In this document: positions 21,819-22,571 of the stretch, piece after piece
Layout of the letters: the number at the start of each line of letters is the position of its first letter
Position numbering within the stretch: position 1 is the stretch's first letter
Assembly: GCA_036503065.1 (NCBI GenBank)
Contig: DASXXM010000560.1
Location: 1-22,571, forward strand
DNA: 22,571 nt
Direction: 5' to 3'
From: DATEPR01 sp036503065
GTDB lineage: Bacteria; Actinomycetota; Actinomycetes; Mycobacteriales; Pseudonocardiaceae
Program-made: the position numbers and the translations under genes
The notes under the pieces: model-generated
Seen by the model: the letters and a program-made list of their open reading frames with translations, nothing else
Databases searched by the model: none
What the model was told of the DNA's origin: nothing

Positions 21819-22571
21819 ATGAGTAGGACCAAGTTGTTGTTCAAACGCGCCATTTTTCTGCTCACGCTGGTCGCCGCCGTGATTGTGGGCCAGCTCAGCG
21901 TGGGCCAGCAAAGCGCTTCCGCCGCGGGGACCGGACCCTGTGATATCTATGCCGCGGGCGGCACGCCGTGTGTCGCCGCGCACAGCACTACGCGAGCCTT
22001 GTTCGGCGCGTACAGTGGCCGGTTGTATCAGGTCCGGCGCTCGTCGGACGGCGCGACGGCCGACATCGGCACCCTGAGTGCGGGCGGGTTCGCCAACGCC
22101 GCGGCGCAGGATTCGTTCTGCGCGAACACCTCGTGCGCGATCACGATCATCTACGACCAGTCCGGCCGGAACAACCACCTCACCGACGCGCCCGCAGGTG
22201 GGGCGGCCGGTGGCCCGGACAACCTGGCCGACGCGAAGGCGTTGCCGGTCATGGCCGGTGGAAACAAGGTCTACGGGGTGTTCGTCGCACCCGGCACCGG
22301 ATACCGCAACGACGCCACCAACGGCATCGCCACTGGCAGCCAGTCGCAGGGTGAGTACATGGTGGCCGCGGGCGGCCATGTGAACAGCGGCTGTTGCTTC
22401 GACTACGGCAACGCCGAGTCCAACGCCCGGGACAACGGCAACGGTCACATGGGCGCGGTGTACTTCGGCAAGCTGTGCTGGTTCGGGTTCGTCGTACCTG
22501 GCCAGTGCATCGGCGCCGGCCCGTGGGTGATGGCGGACCTGGAGAACGGCCTGTTCGCCGGTGCGAACGGT
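21819..22571 (+). CDS. Second secreted GH54 alpha-L-arabinofuranosidase, cut by the window end
   Basis: The first 251 codons of a second GH54 enzyme. The signal peptide is about 1-36. The catalytic domain opens with PCDIYAAGGTPC and closely follows both the GH54 enzyme encoded at 9377-10870 and fungal AbfB. The vicinal cysteines (GCCFDYG, 191-195) and the nucleophile Glu242 in MADLENGLF are present; the GGDNSN acid/base motif would lie beyond the window. ATG 21819 follows AAAGAGG by 6 nt and begins 25 nt after the GH-A gene, so the two form an operon under the promoter at 19837. Whether it also ends in a CBM13 or in a CBM42 cannot be seen. Confidence 0.94.
   Translation, partial: MSRTKLLFKRAIFLLTLVAAVIVGQLSVGQQSASAAGTGPCDIYAAGGTPCVAAHSTTRALFGAYSGRLYQVRRSSDGATADIGTLSAGGFANAAAQDSFCANTSCAITIIYDQSGRNNHLTDAPAGGAAGGPDNLADAKALPVMAGGNKVYGVFVAPGTGYRNDATNGIATGSQSQGEYMVAAGGHVNSGCCFDYGNAESNARDNGNGHMGAVYFGKLCWFGFVVPGQCIGAGPWVMADLENGLFAGANG

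Noticed and set aside
1..22571. tRNA, rRNA, insertion sequence or attachment site
   Set aside because: I saw no tRNA-like cloverleaf, no transposase frame with flanking inverted repeats, and no direct repeat pair that would mark an integrated element.

Overview
The window is GC-rich throughout, with GTG starts next to ATG starts, dense minus-strand operons and CUT1-type sugar importers that have no local ATPase. This is typical of a filamentous actinomycete of the Streptomyces/Catenulispora kind; the genus cannot be fixed from the sequence. It reads as one plant-polysaccharide utilisation locus, most likely for decorated xylan: arabinose side chains, possibly fucose, and perhaps uronic acid.

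Layout. (1) 1-4525, minus strand: importer 1 (lipoprotein, two permeases) followed by a cytoplasmic GH63-like glycosidase that runs off the left edge. (2) 4703-5728, plus strand: a divergent LacI-family repressor gene, with palindromic operators in the shared promoter region and a bidirectional hairpin terminator behind it. (3) 5774-10870, minus strand: three secreted enzymes, a GH54 arabinofuranosidase-CBM13, a Tat-exported GH29 fucosidase-like enzyme with a ricin-type module, and a GH10 xylanase-CBM13. (4) 11179-18640, minus strand: a very tightly packed operon of importer 2 (lipoprotein, two permeases), an unassigned 640-residue cytoplasmic protein and a secreted beta-helix (GH141-like) enzyme with CBM13. 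It is closed by a perfect 16-bp-stem hairpin. (5) 18927-19715, plus strand: a GntR/FCD regulator, apparently leaderless. (6) 19964 to the right edge, plus strand: a secreted putative clan GH-A hydrolase with CBM13, then a second GH54 gene cut by the window end.

How the parts fit. Secreted enzymes would cut the backbone (GH10) and strip side chains (two GH54, GH29, GH141-like), while lectin-type modules hold them on the polymer. Two importers would bring oligosaccharides in, presumably energised by a shared MsiK-type ATPase encoded elsewhere. Two cytoplasmic enzymes (GH63-like and the 640-residue protein) would finish degradation.

Regulation is the most interesting part. The same palindrome (CGAATCGATTCG and near copies) lies just downstream of a recognisable promoter at importer 1, at lacI itself and, 15 kb away, at the GH-A/GH54 operon. 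That distant operon also carries two perfect TTGT-N3-ACAA sites that fit a FadR-type GntR regulator. A third, different LacI-type operator sits in front of the first GH54 gene. The window therefore looks like a locus with layered control by at least two and perhaps three regulators. Functions are inferred from sequence reading only; no database search was run.
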